NCBI GenBank assembly: GCA_012845835.1
Contig: JABAKD010000029.1
Span: 9,412,231 to 9,476,230 of the forward strand
DNA: 64,000 bases
Reading direction: 5' to 3'
Source: Undaria pinnatifida
Lineage: Eukaryota > Sar > Phaeophyceae > Laminariales > Alariaceae
Under the pieces are notes generated by a model. That model worked only from the letters and a program-made list of their open reading frames with translations. It searched no databases and was not told where the DNA came from. Positions 24,901-34,984 of the stretch are shown here, piece by piece; position 1 is the stretch's first letter; each line of letters opens with the position of its first letter. A program made the translations under genes and the position numbers.

Positions 24901-27900
24901 TCCACCGCAATCCAACCGACTAACCACGACGCAACTCGTCCGACCAGTGCTGTGGCCGCAGAGCACTATTGACAGTGCTTCAGAGCTCCTCGACAAATCA
25001 CTTGATTGCCGTGTACCCGCAGTTCAGAAGGGCAGAGGGACAACGCGAGCGGAGGTAACGGCACCAAAAAAAGAACGAGCGTTCGATACACCTTACGGAC
25101 AGAAAATTGCACAGCAGCAATCAAATTGGTGTGCCACACACACCACAACCTACCCCATTGGCCATTGTAAATACTTATTAGCTAGTGTCCGACATTGTGC
25201 CAGGTACGTTCCATTGTATTAAATGACACGGCGCAGATGTTGATGCCCTCCCCCCCCCCCCCCGCCCTTACCCCTCCCCCCCCCGCACCCTTAACACGAC
25301 AGAACATGGATAAGGAAACCCGTAGAGCAGATGGCAAAAACGGGATGTCCACTGCCGTGGAAGGTGACGAGCGGTTGTTGAGAGCCAAAGATATGCCAGG
25401 CCACAAACTGCTGCCCAAGATCGCTGATCCCCTTGCGGTGAGTGGTAACGGTGGGGGTATGGGTTATTCCGCCGCCTGACGCCCTGAGCGGCGTATTGGC
25501 CCACGCTATCCAAGACCGGTGTGTTCAGTTTGTGTTCGGCCTCGATAGCAGTTTCTTTTCAGGCTGTGAACTGGTTGTAATTCGATTTTTTTTTTGTCAG
25601 TTATTTGTAGTGTGTTTCGGAACAACCATGGGATGCTCGCGGTTATTACCGGTCGCTCCACATCCCGGTCCACCGGGTGGTTGAAGTGGTTACGCTCGAG
25701 ACTTTCCCACGGTAGGTCCTAGGTTCGATTTCACGGCGGTCTCTTTTCCCCTATGAGAGCCTATTATTCCTATGGGATGTACGTCTTGTGTGGTCATTTT
25801 CCTATAGGTGTTTTATTAAAGAGAAAGTGCATAGACTCCTACCAATATGTAGACATGTCGTAAGAAAATATAAGTCAACGTGAACCGGCACGGCGAGCGG
25901 TGGATTTTGGTGACCCCTTCGAGCGATAAAGCATAGGCTTGTACATACCATAGCGGAGACGGGAGGGGGTGGGGGGCGTTGGTACCCCTATCGATCTAAG
26001 TATTAACAAAGGGCAAGGGGAAAAGTTAAAGGCTAAAGGGATCAGCACAATCAAAACTGCAACGAATTGCGCGCCGCCCTTACACAGACTTTCCTCCAGC
26101 GGGCACAAGATGCCCCTAATCCGGGGATCCATTGATAGGAGGACGAAATAACTAACAAAAAAGGGGGAAAAAAATTTCCGCCTTTGTTTAATAACGTTTG
26201 CTCACGTTATTTTATTGGTTGGTACTGCCAGGTGTACAGAGCCTCAATCGAGTACAGTCTTAGCGTAGGAGAGCTCGCCTGAAAGCTTGGCGATGCTTTC
26301 CTACTCTGTGTGTGATTCCATCCTGTTAACAATGGATCTCCGTCGTAGTAAAGGATTCAACAGCTCTCGCACCAAGGTTAGTTTGACAAAATGTCTTTCT
26401 TTCGATATTGAAAGATTCAAGTTGTGGCAACACAGACGCGTATGGACAAGAACCACATGGCGAGGCAATGTATCTGTAGCGCTTACGTAGGGGCCAATCC
26501 GTACCGGTGTCGCGTGCATACACAAGTCCCCCCCCCCCCCCACCGCAACGATGGGCGTTTAATGCCATGGCCTGAGCAAGGCCAGGGTACCCCCCCTTTT
26601 TCACTACTTGGTGTTCACTATCATACCATACGATACTCGCACGAGTGACTCTGTACATCACGGACCAAAAACCGTCACCTGGTAAGTGGTTAGTTGGCAC
26701 ACCCCATCAAGGATTCATATCGGAACATTTAAACAGCACGGAAGCCTACGACCGCAAGGAACAGGGAGGTCACTGTCGCGAGGGACCCCGAGAAGTTCAA
26801 AAGGGACCGCCTTACCGTAGCTTCGGTCGCCTACACCTGCAAGACTAGCATCGTGCGGGCATGGTCGGTCAAACTTGTTCCGCTGGAAAAATCCTACAAG
26901 TCGTGTTCAGGTCCTATCGGGCGCCCCCCCGGCGAGTTTTCAACATTTTGAAATTTGAGAGAGGTAACGTGACGAATTGTACGGAGACATCTCCAACGTC
27001 CACCTATCACGCGTTGCCGTCCGGGATGCTCCATTACGAGATGAAAAATACAGTGTCCGAGCTGCAATGTAAGAGGTTGCACAACTCGTGCTGTCAGATG
27101 CTAAATACTACACGTATCGCTACGATCTCGCTCTAGGCAGCTGATCAGACCTATGCTTTGGACGTTTTTGGTCGTTTTTCTTGGGTTTCCAAAGGAATGT
27201 TTTCTTGTGCACAGCACACAAATCGTTTAGGCGGTGTCTGTGCCTCGGGCATCCCTTCAACCTCCCTTTAGCTGCGAAGATACGCGACAGATGTGCCAAA
27301 TCAGTCTAACAAACACCGTGTACGGTTACCCCTTCCTTCCGATATCCCTACAATTGTTCATTTGTCAGCTTGAGTTCCCCCTCGGTCTAGAGTCGCAGCC
27401 CTCCTCCAAAAATGTGGTTGGTATTGTCAACGAGAAGTTGCTGGACCGCTACCTCCTTGCGGACACCGTCTTCCGCATGTTCGGCGGCAAAATCGACGGC
27501 CTGAAGCCGGACCGCATGCCTGACGGTGAGTATAATTGTGTTTTGGGGTGTGCGTAACGCGGGCATTCATAGTACGTGACTGCTTTTAGGTTCGTTCGTT
27601 GTGGGGTGGCTCATGTCACACCGAACGTGTAATGGAGTGTGGTCCAAATATGGGCGGCTGTATTTCACGGTCGCTTTGGGATATCGGTTTGTCGTGGTTC
27701 ACGTTCTAGTATTTCAAAGGTAGTTTCTTGGGTTACCTTGTCTATAAGGTGACGCTATCGTTTGGCAAATATCCTTGGTGTTGAGGTCTTCATGGGGTAT
27801 GTTGGGAGCCTTGACCCATGAATGAACGAGGGTATGCTTCGGCGCTTCGCGGGAATTTTAGTGCAATTGCGGTCTTGGGGTCTTCGTGGGATATATGGAC

Positions 27901-30717
27901 GCTAGTCCCGTAAATGAACGAGGGTATGCTTCGGCGCTTTAAGGGAAATTAGATGCAATTGCGAACTTAGTGTTTATTTTAATACCACTGGTAGTAGTCA
28001 ATAATAAGCGCGAACATTGGCAGCAACTATCTACGTCCTATCATTTTCAAGTTAGATGGAGGGAACAGTGTGCCTCCCAGGGCAATAAACGTTTCCGCTG
28101 TATGATATAAAAATGCGTTTCTGTGGTATGGGAGCAATGCGGTGAGATTAGGGGAGGCCTCGTTCGGGAGTAACTAAATAGTCCTATTAATAGGGGAGAC
28201 ATAACGCGTACGGGAAATCGAGACGGGATACCGACCTCTTTTAGACTGGCGGTCGCCCGTGCGACTGAGCGATTCACTCGCGACCAGGAGTCGTTTTTCT
28301 CCACGTCGGCAAACAACACCTGTACAATGACCACTCTCGACGAAAGCGTGACGGTGGTTTGGTAACCATAATCACAGTCCAACGGTTCCTGTATTTTCGT
28401 TTCTGGGTGGTATGGCATAGCATTCAATCGTAAACATATTGGCTTTGGTGATGCCAGCTCTCGAAGATTTCTGCCGAACCAAAGTGCCGAGAATATTTAA
28501 TGGGTGATGATCCAGCTCGCTTGCGCTCCACTGCCATCGTGAGTCCCTGCTTTGGCGAGATAATACTTTAGTGCCTGACGTGTGGACATGCTGTTGTTTC
28601 AATCACTGCCCAGATCTGCACTCGTTTCTGGTGGGACTCTCCGCCTCGGACATGACCAAACGGTTCCACCCAGAGGCGGAGCTCAAGAAGCATGGGTGGA
28701 TGCAAGTGAGTTCTCGTGCCGCGGAGTACAGCGATGGCATCGCCCAATGCATGCCCTGTTTATGGTTTTGAAATGTAGCGCAATAACGGCCTTGTCTGCG
28801 GTAACGTTAGCAAAGACATTGTTTGGAGGATGCAGAAAAAACTTGCGAAGTGTATCGATCGGTTCACGGGGCTGCTGACACAAAAAAAACAATGCAAAGC
28901 GACCATGTACTCCTATGTTTAGCGTGCTCTTGATGCGTGGAAAACTGGCCGTGATAGGATGGCGAGCCGTTGAAATTTTTCTGGCTAACACGCCTCAAGA
29001 GATCACGCACGGGGCTCTATAGTGCATATCACGTGAGGCCGACAAACAACACAAATTACAGTTAGAGCTTCGCCTATGTTGGCCCACGAGCATCGCACCA
29101 TCGCTCGGATTGCTTAGTATTGCTACATACCGCTGTAGGACGATATATCTAGGTACCCCCCTCAAATGAAACAAAGAAATTCTGACGTCATCGGTCGGTG
29201 ACATATCCTCTCCTCATTTTAGTCAGCAAGACCGTCAGCCACGACTACAAAATAAATGCTGCTGTTCGCCTGTGCGGCGGCGTCGAGTGCGACGCACTCT
29301 TCCTGCTACCCCTAATCCCCGCTGACCAGCGGTGGCATGCCCCGATGCCGACCTAATGTAATGACAGAGGAGAGCGGCGATCGCGGCTGCAGTCTTGGAG
29401 GGCAAGAAACCCGCCAACGTAGAGTCCCCCACCGGAGAGACGATGAAGACGCTGTGGGCACCGGCACAGGCAAGCCAGGCCAGCGGCACGACGGATGTTA
29501 GGGACACAGTAAACCCCGTAGATTTGTTGGCCCGAATCGGGAAAGATGGCAGGGATTCAGGAGCAGCGGCGCCCGAAGCCAAAGCGGGGGCGGCCAGTCC
29601 TGGGCCCGTGGCTGCAGTACAACAAGTACCGTCGGGGTCGCTATCGGGGTCGGGGTCCGGGTTAGGATCATGGTCCGGGCTGGGTCTACCGACAGTCTCG
29701 GAGTCGGGGTCGAGCCCAGATTCGGGTTGTGTCTCATTGACCGAGTTACAGGAGGTTAAGAGAGAGAGCGAGAACGGCGGCGGTCGCTCCTCTCCTCCCT
29801 TCAATGAGGACAAGCGCATGGTAAGAGGGAAGGGGGCAGACATTGGCGAAGGTAAGGGTTTAGACGAGAGAAATGAGAAAGAGAGCGAACACCCTGATGA
29901 TCGATTGTCTCCTCTCTTTGGTGTGGGCAACGGCCTTTGGGTGGGGAAGGGAAAGGAGAAAGGGAGGGCATTGGAGACGGGGAAGGGCGAGGAGCTAGAG
30001 AAAGAGGGTCGAGACAGCGGTGACCGCTCGTCTCCCCCCTTCGGGTTGGGCAAGGGTTTGTGGGCGGGGAAGGGGAAAAGGATGGTGTCTGAGATGGCCG
30101 AGTACGAGGGAGACAGGAAGGACAAGACTAACGGGGCGGGGACAACTCCGACGCAATCCACTACCGCGGCAGCAAGGATCTCGGACTTGGAGGAAGCGGG
30201 CGCAGGAAGCGCGAAACCTAATGGAACCGGGTCGACTTACAAGCGCAAGCGGTGTGAAACGGACGGGGCTTCCGATATATCTGATGACACGTCGTCAAAG
30301 CGCTGCCGGTCTTGTCCCAGGAGTTGCGGAGGAAGTCCTTGGAGAAAGGCACTTTCCGTACCCAAGGCTGTAGCGGACGGGGCGATGGCGGTCCCGGATG
30401 GTTCGACATTCATCAGACCTTTCATGGGGTCGGACATTGTCGAGCCGTGCTCGCCCTCCGACCTCTACACGGTGAGTTTGTTTTTCAGCACAGCGCGTCG
30501 CCATAATACATGTAATTTGCAATGTCGACGACATATTCACATCCCGTGGACGCGAGCAATATATGGTGGTGGCGCGATCGCTTTCTGGGCCCTCTAGACG
30601 TAGATAGCTGCGCCTGACCCATGGCATGCTCGCTCATTGTTCCAGCTATTCGCTTCTCGGACGGCGCCGTGGAAATGTGGGTACTTACTGTCGGCAGTGG
30701 GTACCCAGCAGCTGTAA
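15465..30717 (+). CDS. Divergent protein kinase-like gene, probable pseudokinase with long charged tail (9 exons)
   Basis: Exons are 15465-15635, 18100-18263, 22582-22681, 23746-23916, 25303-25437, 27369-27525, 28614-28705, 29368-30471 and probably 30646-30717. All eight junctions are GT-AG and agree in phase, giving about 721 residues. Kinase landmarks appear in order: a degenerate glycine loop (EEQGVATNYHGRL, about 39-51), IVKYCKRQGCAFVAME (about 93-108, beta4, beta5 and hinge), SIAYELSRQVVGIHDIGVYH (helix E), HRDLG at 160-164, VHMVGYERAG at 184-193 in the DFG position, LADTVFRMFGG (helix F-like), and DDLHSFL...KRF...LKKHGWMQ (last helices, about 297-330). The Asn of HRDxxxxN is Ser, DFG is GYE, and no VAIK lysine is apparent. 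It is therefore probably catalytically dead (inference). The start is uncertain: the downstream Met at 15522, or an exon spliced at TTTTTTAG near 15476, are alternatives. The last exon and the acceptor of exon 8 are the weakest parts. Confidence 0.75.
15636..18099 (+). other. Intron 1 of the kinase-like gene
   Basis: It begins GTGAGT and ends CTTCCAG. Its first 85 bases resemble 7140-7215 in the broken duplicate. It contains a CCACCA-rich tract (about 16097-16125), a T-rich stretch (16440-16515), one copy of a short dispersed repeat (16937-16995, also at 44722-44778 and 46650-46700) and an A-rich AAACAAAAC tract (about 17580-17645). Confidence 0.6.
18100..18263 (+). CDS. Kinase-like gene exon 2 (N-lobe, hinge)
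   Basis: The acceptor is CTCTTCCAG, and the donor GTGAGC splits the Glu codon of the APDE motif. Reading past the donor gives a false TGA. The next exon supplies G to restore Glu, then Tyr-Lys. This is the exon duplicated in both orientations at 7.64-7.99 kb. The hinge reads FVAMEAPDE. Confidence 0.8.
18415..18925 (-). repeat. Dispersed repeat family B, inverted copy in intron 2
   Basis: Read on the minus strand it matches 1870-2290. At its minus-strand start the GTTGGC...CGACGCTGTAAA block is duplicated in tandem (18840-18925). It lies within intron 2 of the kinase-like gene. Confidence 0.7.
18926..18970. repeat. TA dinucleotide tract
   Basis: An imperfect (TA)n of about 45 bp directly abuts the end of the family B copy. 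Confidence 0.85.
19240..20245 (+). repeat. TACCGCC-motif array
   Basis: Over about 1 kb of intron 2 the heptamer TACCGCC and close variants recur dozens of times at irregular 10-30 base spacing, separated by AT-rich segments. A related longer block, ACCGCCGTATTGCAATACCGCC, includes the 12-base palindrome GTATTGCAATAC. A central section (about 19600-19900) lacks the motif. No protein is credible across it. Confidence 0.8.
19431..19574 (+). repeat. 30-bp tandem repeat, about 4.5 units
   Basis: Inside the TACCGCC array the units become regular with a 30-base period. Each has CTCTCGATACCGCCCAGAAA followed by GTACCGCCAT or a variant. Because the period is a multiple of three, the translated frame shows a 10-residue repeat (SRYRPESTAI-like), but this is a consequence of the DNA repeat. 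Confidence 0.85.
20470..20530 (+). repeat. GTT trinucleotide repeat
   Basis: Imperfect (GTT)n with CTG and CCG interruptions, in intron 2. Confidence 0.85.
21870..22140 (+). repeat. Dispersed repeat family B, 3' third
   Basis: It matches 2262-2545. Shared blocks include GAGCTCCTAACATGAGGAG, GATAGTTCCACACTTGAGG and CTCAACC(A/G)CTCACAAAC. It lies near the end of intron 2. Confidence 0.75.
23746..23916 (+). CDS. Kinase-like gene exon 4 (catalytic-loop region)
   Basis: Exactly 57 codons sit between a long pyrimidine tract with acceptor TTAAAG and donor GTGGGT. It carries GIHDIGVYHRDLGVHS and VHMVGYERAG. Starting here keeps the distance from helix E to HRD normal for kinases. A longer open frame upstream (from about 23560) would add low-complexity residues that do not fit the fold. 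Confidence 0.75.
23970..24300 (+). repeat. Diverged tandem duplication in intron 4
   Basis: About 23970-24115 and 24155-24300 share the order GGGTG-rich start, GGGGCAGAG or GGGGCAGGAGGTAGAGC, AACG(T/A)GCTTG, and AAGATGCGCTTG. Identity is roughly two thirds by eye. Confidence 0.6.
25672..25745 (+). repeat. tRNA-like SINE head
   Basis: GGTGGTTGAAGTGGTTACGC followed about 35 bases later by GGTTCGATTTC resembles RNA polymerase III A and B boxes. The acceptor and T stems do not pair well, so this is not an intact tRNA gene. It lies in intron 5 of the kinase-like gene. Confidence 0.4.
27783..27985 (+). repeat. About 100-bp tandem duplication in intron 6
   Basis: Two units share GGTCTTC(A/G)TGGG and AATGAACGAGGGTATGCTTC, then GGCGCTT and GCAATTGCG, each in the same order. 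Confidence 0.75.
28047..28570 (-). other. Antisense coding-like stretch inside intron 6
   Basis: A 126-codon minus-strand frame (28047-28427) and an overlapping 76-codon frame (28372-28602) have balanced composition, but no family was recognised. They lie wholly within an intron of the sense gene and extend up to its exon 7. A decayed mobile element is likely. Confidence 0.25.
29368..30471 (+). CDS. Kinase-like gene exon 8 (long tail with internal repeats)
   Basis: This is the largest exon, 368 codons, and it is entirely open. It is rich in Gly, Ser, Glu, Lys and Pro and probably disordered. Three diverged copies of a module of about 40-70 residues contain SSPPFNEDKRMVRGKG, LSPLFGVGNGLWVGKGKEKG and SSPPFGLGKGLWAGKGKRMV. 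A Ser/Gly/Leu repeat precedes them. Near the end lie two basic clusters, YKRKR and SSKRCR, about 15 residues apart, resembling a bipartite nuclear localisation signal. The opposite strand is open for 308 codons (29235-30161) but gives only Pro/Ser low complexity. Confidence 0.7.
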
Positions 30718-30829
30718 TGACGCTTCGACTGGAGTGTCCCTACAACAAAGCGCAATCGCGCGGCATCGCACCTCTCGTAGGAAGCTCGCGACGCCTATCG
30801 ATCCCCCGACGAGCGCATGCTATTACTTG

Positions 30830-32080
30830 TTGTGTTGCCCACGAAGACATCATCAACATGAAAAAGCATGAAAACATCGGCCATAGGATCATTCAAAGTA
30901 CGTGTTAGGGGGGGGGGGGGGGGGTAGGAGCGGAAACCCAGCGACGCTCATAGCACAACGCTTGACAGTTAGCACAACACTTCACAGAAGAGACCGCTTC
31001 GTACTGGCGCAATAACCTTGTGGGGTTCATCTCTAAGGCTTTCCTCCTCTAATCATTCGGATATATCAGGTACCGAATATATGCCGTACTCTATTGACGG
31101 AAGAACCGCGGCTTCGTTCGTCGCAGATCGATGAGACGGCGTACGATGATACGCAATGGTGCAGCAGCGACGTGAGTGACCACGGGATCGACCCGTACAG
31201 CGCAAGCGACATCGAGGACGACATTGGCAACTGGTAGTGGCGGTGGCAGAGGTATCGGCGTGGCGAGGGTGTAAGCTACGTCAATCGTGGTGAGGGCGCT
31301 GGCGAGGATTCCATGTGATGCTCTCGTTGGTGCCCTCTCTCCCGAGAGGCTGAGGCTCTCACAATGAAGGGGTGGGCGGGGGGGGGGGGAGGGGGGGTGC
31401 CAGCCCGGAGATGTAGATGATCCCACGTGTTTTCGGGGAAACAAGCTCCCCACACATTTCATCATCGATTAACGCCCCTTGGAGTTTGTTGTCTTGCCAA
31501 TTCGCGAGTGCAAGGAAATGCTGCCGCCGTTTCTTGCTTGCTATCTCTCCCCCGTCGTTTTTGGACGGCGTAACACCTCTTGCCCATATGGCACTCCTTG
31601 CCGCCAGACGAGGATGTATTAACAGCCGTAGGTGGGAGGTAACGTAGGCCGAACGTGCTGCCTGAAATGGGACAGCAACAACCCGGGTGAGCAGTCTATA
31701 ACGTGGATGTAAATTGAAGTATTCCTACGAGCATGTGCGGCTTCGATAGTACCCCGTGTCGCGTTGTCCCATACGTCATCCGCATGAATGTACCCCAAAT
31801 CACGGCTAGTCCGCCGCGAATTATCTGGGTCACGTGCGGAAGAGTGAATGGGACTGGGTCGTATGTACATGTCGTGGCGTTTTCGATTGCATGGACGTAC
31901 GTGTACATACACGTGTGCACTCTTTTGGTGTTGCCGTTGTAGTGTGCCTGGTAGTGTGCTGGGCGTGGAAGGGGTGACACAAGCTCGCTAGGGCCATGGT
32001 GAGGCCGTGGGTCCCCTCTGCCTGCGGCTGGCGGCGGGCTGTGCGTGTGTTTCGCACCCCATGCACGTCTCATGTGTGTT
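30830..32080 (+). repeat. Dispersed repeat family A, copy 2
   Basis: Aligns in the same orientation to 1-1285. The acidic exon remnant lies at 31127-31237, after the 3' splice site TTCGTCGCAG. The right end fades out near 32080. Its left end starts about 110 bases after the putative stop of the kinase-like gene, so part of that gene's 3' region may be repeat-derived. Confidence 0.75.
31127..31237 (+). other. Acidic terminal-exon remnant inside repeat A copy 2
   Basis: 36 open codons then TAG, ending SASDIEDDIGNW. Compared with copy 1 there are several synonymous third-base differences and one whole-codon length difference, and the frame and stop are conserved. Confidence 0.4.
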
Positions 32081-32634
32081 ACATGCGCTACATTTGTTTT
32101 GCTACGGCGGTAGTCGGGTGCTGTGTTTGGTCCAATTTACCCCCCTAAATGTTTGCACCCGCGCTCCCCTGTCTAGCGCCGTTGACGGTACCTTCTCACC
32201 CCGAAAACGGCCGCAGCTGTTCTTTGGGGAGACCGGCAGTTTTGTGGGTTGTGTTCGTGGCTTGCGGTGGGGTTTACCGTTCCATCGCCCGCGACTCACC
32301 GGACACCTCACGGTGCTTCGCGCTTGGTAACCCGACGTGGTCCAAAACGGCATTGAATAAATGCGGAGGTCTATGGTCCGGCGGACTGCGGCCATGCATG
32401 ATACGATTATTACCCCCCCCCCCCTCCCTGCATTCTCCCATTTTGTTGCTGCTGGTCGTTTTGTTCTAATACTGAATTCCACCAGAGTGAATTGTAATGT
32501 CTTTCTGATTGTTTTAGACGCTACGTTAGAAACGCTGAAAGCATGGGCGAGCAATTGGGTACGGGCAGCGAAGTAGGAAGTACAAGTGCACCGGATATGT
32601 GCTGCGCTACTAGCGGCCGACCGCAATAGGAGAG
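32081..32634. other. Repeat-derived, no gene
   Basis: It contains a small fragment of repeat family B (about 32286-32327) and a poly-C stretch at 32416-32427. No credible gene was seen. Confidence 0.5.
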
Positions 32635-32635
32635 C

Positions 32636-32985
32636 GAGAAGGGAGGGAGGAAGGGAGGGAGGGAGGGAGGGGGGAGGGGGGGAGGGAGGGAGGGAGGGAA
32701 CGAAGGGGGGAGGGGGGCAGGGAAGGAGAGGGGGGGGGGGGGGGGGAGGGAGGGAGGGAGGGAGGGAGGGAGGGAGGGAGGGAGGGAGGGAGGGAGGGAG
32801 GGCGGGAGGGAGGGGGGGAGGGGGGGAGGGGGGGAAGGAGGGAGGAGGGAGGGAGGCAAGGAGAGGGGGGGGGGGGAAGGGAGGGAGGGAGGGAGGGAGG
32901 GAGGGAAGAAAGGGAAGAGAGGGAGGGAGGGTGGGAGGGAGGGGGGGTGGGAGAGTGAGAGGGTGGGAGGGAGGGAGGGCGAAAC
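32636..32985 (+). repeat. GGGA/GGGAGGGA purine tract
   Basis: About 350 bp are almost purely G and A on the plus strand, mostly GGGA units with runs of up to about 15 G. Both strands are open across it (Gly/Arg/Glu one way, Pro/Ser/Leu the other), which is a composition artefact. Confidence 0.95.
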
Positions 32986-33784
32986 GGATAATGGGTGTAA
33001 AGTAATGTCACGCCTTCAATAGTCCTCGGGGTTACGATGGGGGATCCTCAGTGTGACCGCGTGAATGCCATGTCTAGGGTACTTTATAAGAGACTTATCG
33101 CCCAGGAGATGAAAGCATTGTGTAGTAACGTGGGCCGGAGGGGCAGCCGCTTGTTTTGTGCTATGTGTCGTGTACAAGCGTGTGCCTTCGCCCAGAGATC
33201 ACCTTTCCACTTGTTTGAGAAATTGTTCACGGGTTGTGCAACTACCCTCGACTTGCTGCCGACGCTCGATTTTGGTCGGCGTGGTATGAGGGTGCCTGGT
33301 GGCCCCGTCCGGAGGCTACTTGCATGCCCTGGCTAAGTTTGGAGGGCTTAGGTCGGGATAGGATCAGGTCTGGGTGGGGTCAGGGTGCGACTTAGTGTGT
33401 GTGCGTGTGTCGACCAATGGACCGTCCCAAAACATCTGCCGTTAGTTGACCAATTAAGAGGTTTCTCGATTAAGTGGTAAGCTCTACTGCTCGGCCACGG
33501 ACTGAGAGCGTGTTGGCGTTCTTGTTATTCAGGCGGTGCTTTAGTCACGACGCTTAGAACTAACAAGCGTTTTCAGAACTAAGTTTGTTATTCCGAATAC
33601 CTCGTTACCCGCCACGATGATAAAATGTAGTACGAGCTCATGTCAATTTTAGTGCTGCTGCTTTTTGCTTTTCTGTGTCTTGTTCCCACAGCGCTTGATG
33701 ATGGTATCATTAAAAGCTTGGCAGTTTTTGTTCCAGCAAGGGGCAGACGAGTACACGCATGGACTCTCCGCTACATCATTGATC
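32986..33784. other. No gene recognised
   Basis: Only short open frames and a GGGTC-type patch near 33350-33400 were seen. Confidence 0.4.
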
Positions 33785-33936
33785 CCTCAAATAGCGCCGG
33801 TATGTGCCAGCCGGCAGTAACAGCACTATAGCAGCAACCAGCACTACTCCACATACTGCCACTACAGGTTGTTCCCATGTGTGCCAAGCCATTTCACAGG
33901 CGTTACAGCGGGCAACCGGCACTGTAGGGGAACCAT
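33785..33936 (+). mobile_element. Short inverted-repeat element (MITE-like family C), copy 1
   Basis: It begins AGCGCCGGTATGTGCCAGCC and ends CAACCGGCACTGTAGGGG, so the ends are imperfect inverted repeats of TATAGTGCCGGT. The middle (CATACTGCCACTAC...TTTCACAGGCG) matches the copy at 53.2 kb. The TA next to each end would fit the TA target of the Tc1/mariner group (inference). Confidence 0.55.
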
Positions 33937-34984
33937 TGTCGTATATAGAGTACCCCAGTAACCAAACTGAGAAACGCCATTTGTAAGCGTAACATGATCC
34001 GCCGACGTAGAAAAGGAGCTCCCACCGTTCGCTCGCGCAATAAAAGCACCAGGAGGTACAGACGCATGAATGCGTGACGCAGGAGACGGAACGGCAGGGG
34101 TGCACGTGTTTGTTTCTGGCGCTCCCGGCTTGAGGAACTCCAAACCTCACCCAAGAAAGCTGACCTTCAGATAGAAAATAAATGAAGATGCAACACGACG
34201 AACCACCCCGTGGCATGGCCAGACCAATTGATAGTGAGTCATCCCTCTATAGTGCGGTATATAGTGCGGTATATAGTGCGGTAGGGGTTGCACTTTTTGG
34301 GGCTAACTTTTCTCATAAAATGTTGATGTTACGGTTGAGCTCCTCACGTGTTGAATTGTCGGGAGTCATTCTAAGGTAGCCCCCCCAAAATTTCTTCAAC
34401 GAAATCACCGGTTTTGAAACCAGCTCCCGGCGGTACCTCCTTAAACACGGTGTCCCCTGCCACCCCGACGACATTGTTCGATTATGATTTGCAAACAAGA
34501 AAAAATGTACGGAGGTGTTTCTTAGATAGCACCCTTTTTTGTCTCGAGCAGCCATAAAATGTTCGTTAAAGAAAACCACTGTTTTGGGGGGGCGGGGCTA
34601 TCGTAGAATCAGACTTGGTTCGTACTGTAACATTGTAACGTTACGGGTACGTTTGTGTTAGGACTAGCGCATAGAAATGTTGTTCGGGACCAAGGCTGCG
34701 GTATTGGGGAGGTACTCCAATTTTCACGTCCGGGTTTGGGACACTCGCGTGAGTGACTCAGCACCTCACGCGGACGAAGTTTTTTTTCAAGACTTTTTTT
34801 GCCGATTTTTATCGCGCAACATAGCTTGCCATACCATTTGCGGATTGACATCGCGATTTCAAAACACATCACGAACTCTTTCAGACCGCAAAGAAGCGCA
34901 GGGGTTACTCGCGCGAGCGACCCCAAATCACTGCAAAAAGAGGCCCCTAAAAGGGGGTACCCCCGCCCTTCCGTACGTAGCGCC
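33937..34984. other. Non-genic; 14-bp tandem repeat
   Basis: Three copies of TATAGTGCGGTA lie at about 34249-34290. No credible gene was seen. Confidence 0.5.

Noticed and set aside
25687-25745. Intact tRNA gene
   Set aside because: The A and B boxes are plausible, but the acceptor and T stems do not pair and no proper anticodon loop forms.
26700-27136. Extra kinase exon between exons 5 and 6
   Set aside because: Open pieces here do not match the phase-0 junctions on both sides, and exons 5 and 6 already join in frame.
29235-30161. 308-codon open frame on the minus strand
   Set aside because: It is the antisense shadow of exon 8 of the kinase-like gene. It is Pro/Ser/Leu low complexity, whereas the sense strand is phase-linked to kinase exons.
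32586-33011. 139- and 133-codon open frames on both strands
   Set aside because: They exist only because the GGGA tract contains no stop codons in any frame; the products are Gly/Arg/Glu or Pro/Ser/Leu repeats.
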